The notes under the pieces are model-generated. The model ran no database searches. It worked only from the letters and a program-made list of their open reading frames with translations, and was not told the DNA's origin. Below are positions 5,040-5,238 of a stretch of DNA of 5,238 bases, piece after piece. The first letter of the stretch is position 1. Each line of letters starts with the position of its first letter. Location of the stretch: the NCBI GenBank assembly GCA_900758955.1, contig CAAETL010000037.1, positions 1 to 5,238 on the forward strand. Direction: 5' to 3'. This DNA comes from an uncultured Oscillospiraceae bacterium. GTDB lineage: Bacteria > Bacillota > Clostridia > Oscillospirales > Oscillospiraceae. The position numbers and the translations under genes were made by a program.

Positions 5040-5238
5040 ATGAAAAAAAATGAAAAAGAGTATCAGGACCAGAAGGATCTGCGTGAAAAGCAGGAGTCTG
5101 CTGTTCTTCACCGGGTCTTACTGTGGCTTTGTGTTACCGTTATTCTAGAAGCTTACGTTCTGCTGACCAACCGGTTTTACATCGTCCATCGGATCGGCGA
5201 ACTGGACATGTTACCGACCATAGAACGAGCGATTCAAA
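5040..5238 (+). CDS. Unrecognised small membrane-associated protein, N-terminal part, cut by window edge
   Basis: The frame is open from ATG at 5040 to the window edge, giving 66 codons. I do not recognise the family. Residues 1-20 are strongly charged and lysine/glutamate-rich (MKKNEKEYQDQKDLREKQE), predicted to be cytoplasmic. A hydrophobic segment at about 21-43 (VLLWLCVTVILEAYVLL) looks like one membrane helix. The next residues (NRFYIVHRIGELDMLPTIERA) are amphipathic. Further helices may lie beyond the edge. AGGAG (5023-5027) stands 12 bases before the ATG, longer than ideal, but no other in-frame start fits and an overlapping ATG at 5050 opens a different frame. The gene has its own promoter and a long leader, so it is probably regulated apart from the ABC exporter, whose stop is 230 bases upstream. 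Coding status is likely from the start region and an uninterrupted frame, but function is unknown. Confidence 0.7.
   Translation, partial: MKKNEKEYQDQKDLREKQESAVLHRVLLWLCVTVILEAYVLLTNRFYIVHRIGELDMLPTIERAIQ

Noticed and set aside
4816..5043. Plus-strand open frame of 75 codons in the gap after the ABC gene
   Set aside because: There is no good ribosome binding site at its start. The predicted promoter for the next gene lies inside it, and its composition follows the GC-rich stem sequences rather than protein-like usage.
4680..5111. Minus-strand open frame of 143 codons across the end of the ABC gene
   Set aside because: It runs antisense to the ATPase end, the promoter, the leader and the start of the next gene, and its protein is low in recognisable features. 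It is most likely a shadow.
1..5238. Mobile elements, CRISPR arrays, tRNA or rRNA genes
   Set aside because: No transposase or integrase motif, no regularly spaced repeat, and no cloverleaf or rRNA-like sequence was seen on either strand.

Overview
The window looks like chromosome of a Gram-positive (Firmicutes) bacterium, probably a gut-type clostridium of the Oscillospiraceae group. This is an inference from moderately GC-rich coding sequence, strong AGGAGG-type ribosome binding sites, sigma-A-like promoters, a lipoprotein adaptor for an RND pump, and the style of the ABC exporter. I cannot name a species from the sequence alone.

Layout: the left half is a minus-strand operon read from about 2718 down to position 1. 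It encodes a MarR-family regulator (2681-2169, TTG start), a lipoprotein membrane-fusion (HlyD/AcrA-type) adaptor (2117-951), and the N-terminal 314 codons of an RND (AcrB/HAE1-type) transporter (944 to the window edge). The adaptor and pump genes are separated by only 6 bases, and the pump's ribosome binding site lies inside the end of the adaptor gene. The operon has a near-consensus promoter (TTGACA, 17 bp, TATGAT) at 2753-2725. That promoter also rules out the longer possible regulator start at 2840.

The 355-base divergent intergenic region (2682-3036) holds the marR promoter, a candidate extended -10 promoter facing right (2846-2874), an isolated TATAAT, and several inverted repeats. One is a perfect 7-3-7 palindrome at 2901-2917, overlapped by an 11-bp palindrome at 2893-2903, just downstream of the predicted rightward start. 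This is where a MarR protein would be expected to act.

To the right is a complete half-size ABC exporter (TMD-NBD, 590 aa, 3037-4809) with all nucleotide-binding motifs intact. After it comes a 230-base gap with its own extended -10 promoter (4858-4886) and a GC-rich, hairpin-forming leader of about 147 bases. The leader runs into the first 66 codons of a small unrecognised membrane-associated protein (5040 to the window edge).

Taken together, the window reads as a multidrug or toxic-compound export locus: a ligand-responsive MarR repressor controlling its own RND-type efflux operon and possibly the divergent ABC exporter. No mobile element, CRISPR, tRNA or rRNA was seen. The least explained parts are the leader before 5040, the protein it precedes, and the operator-like repeats between the divergent genes.
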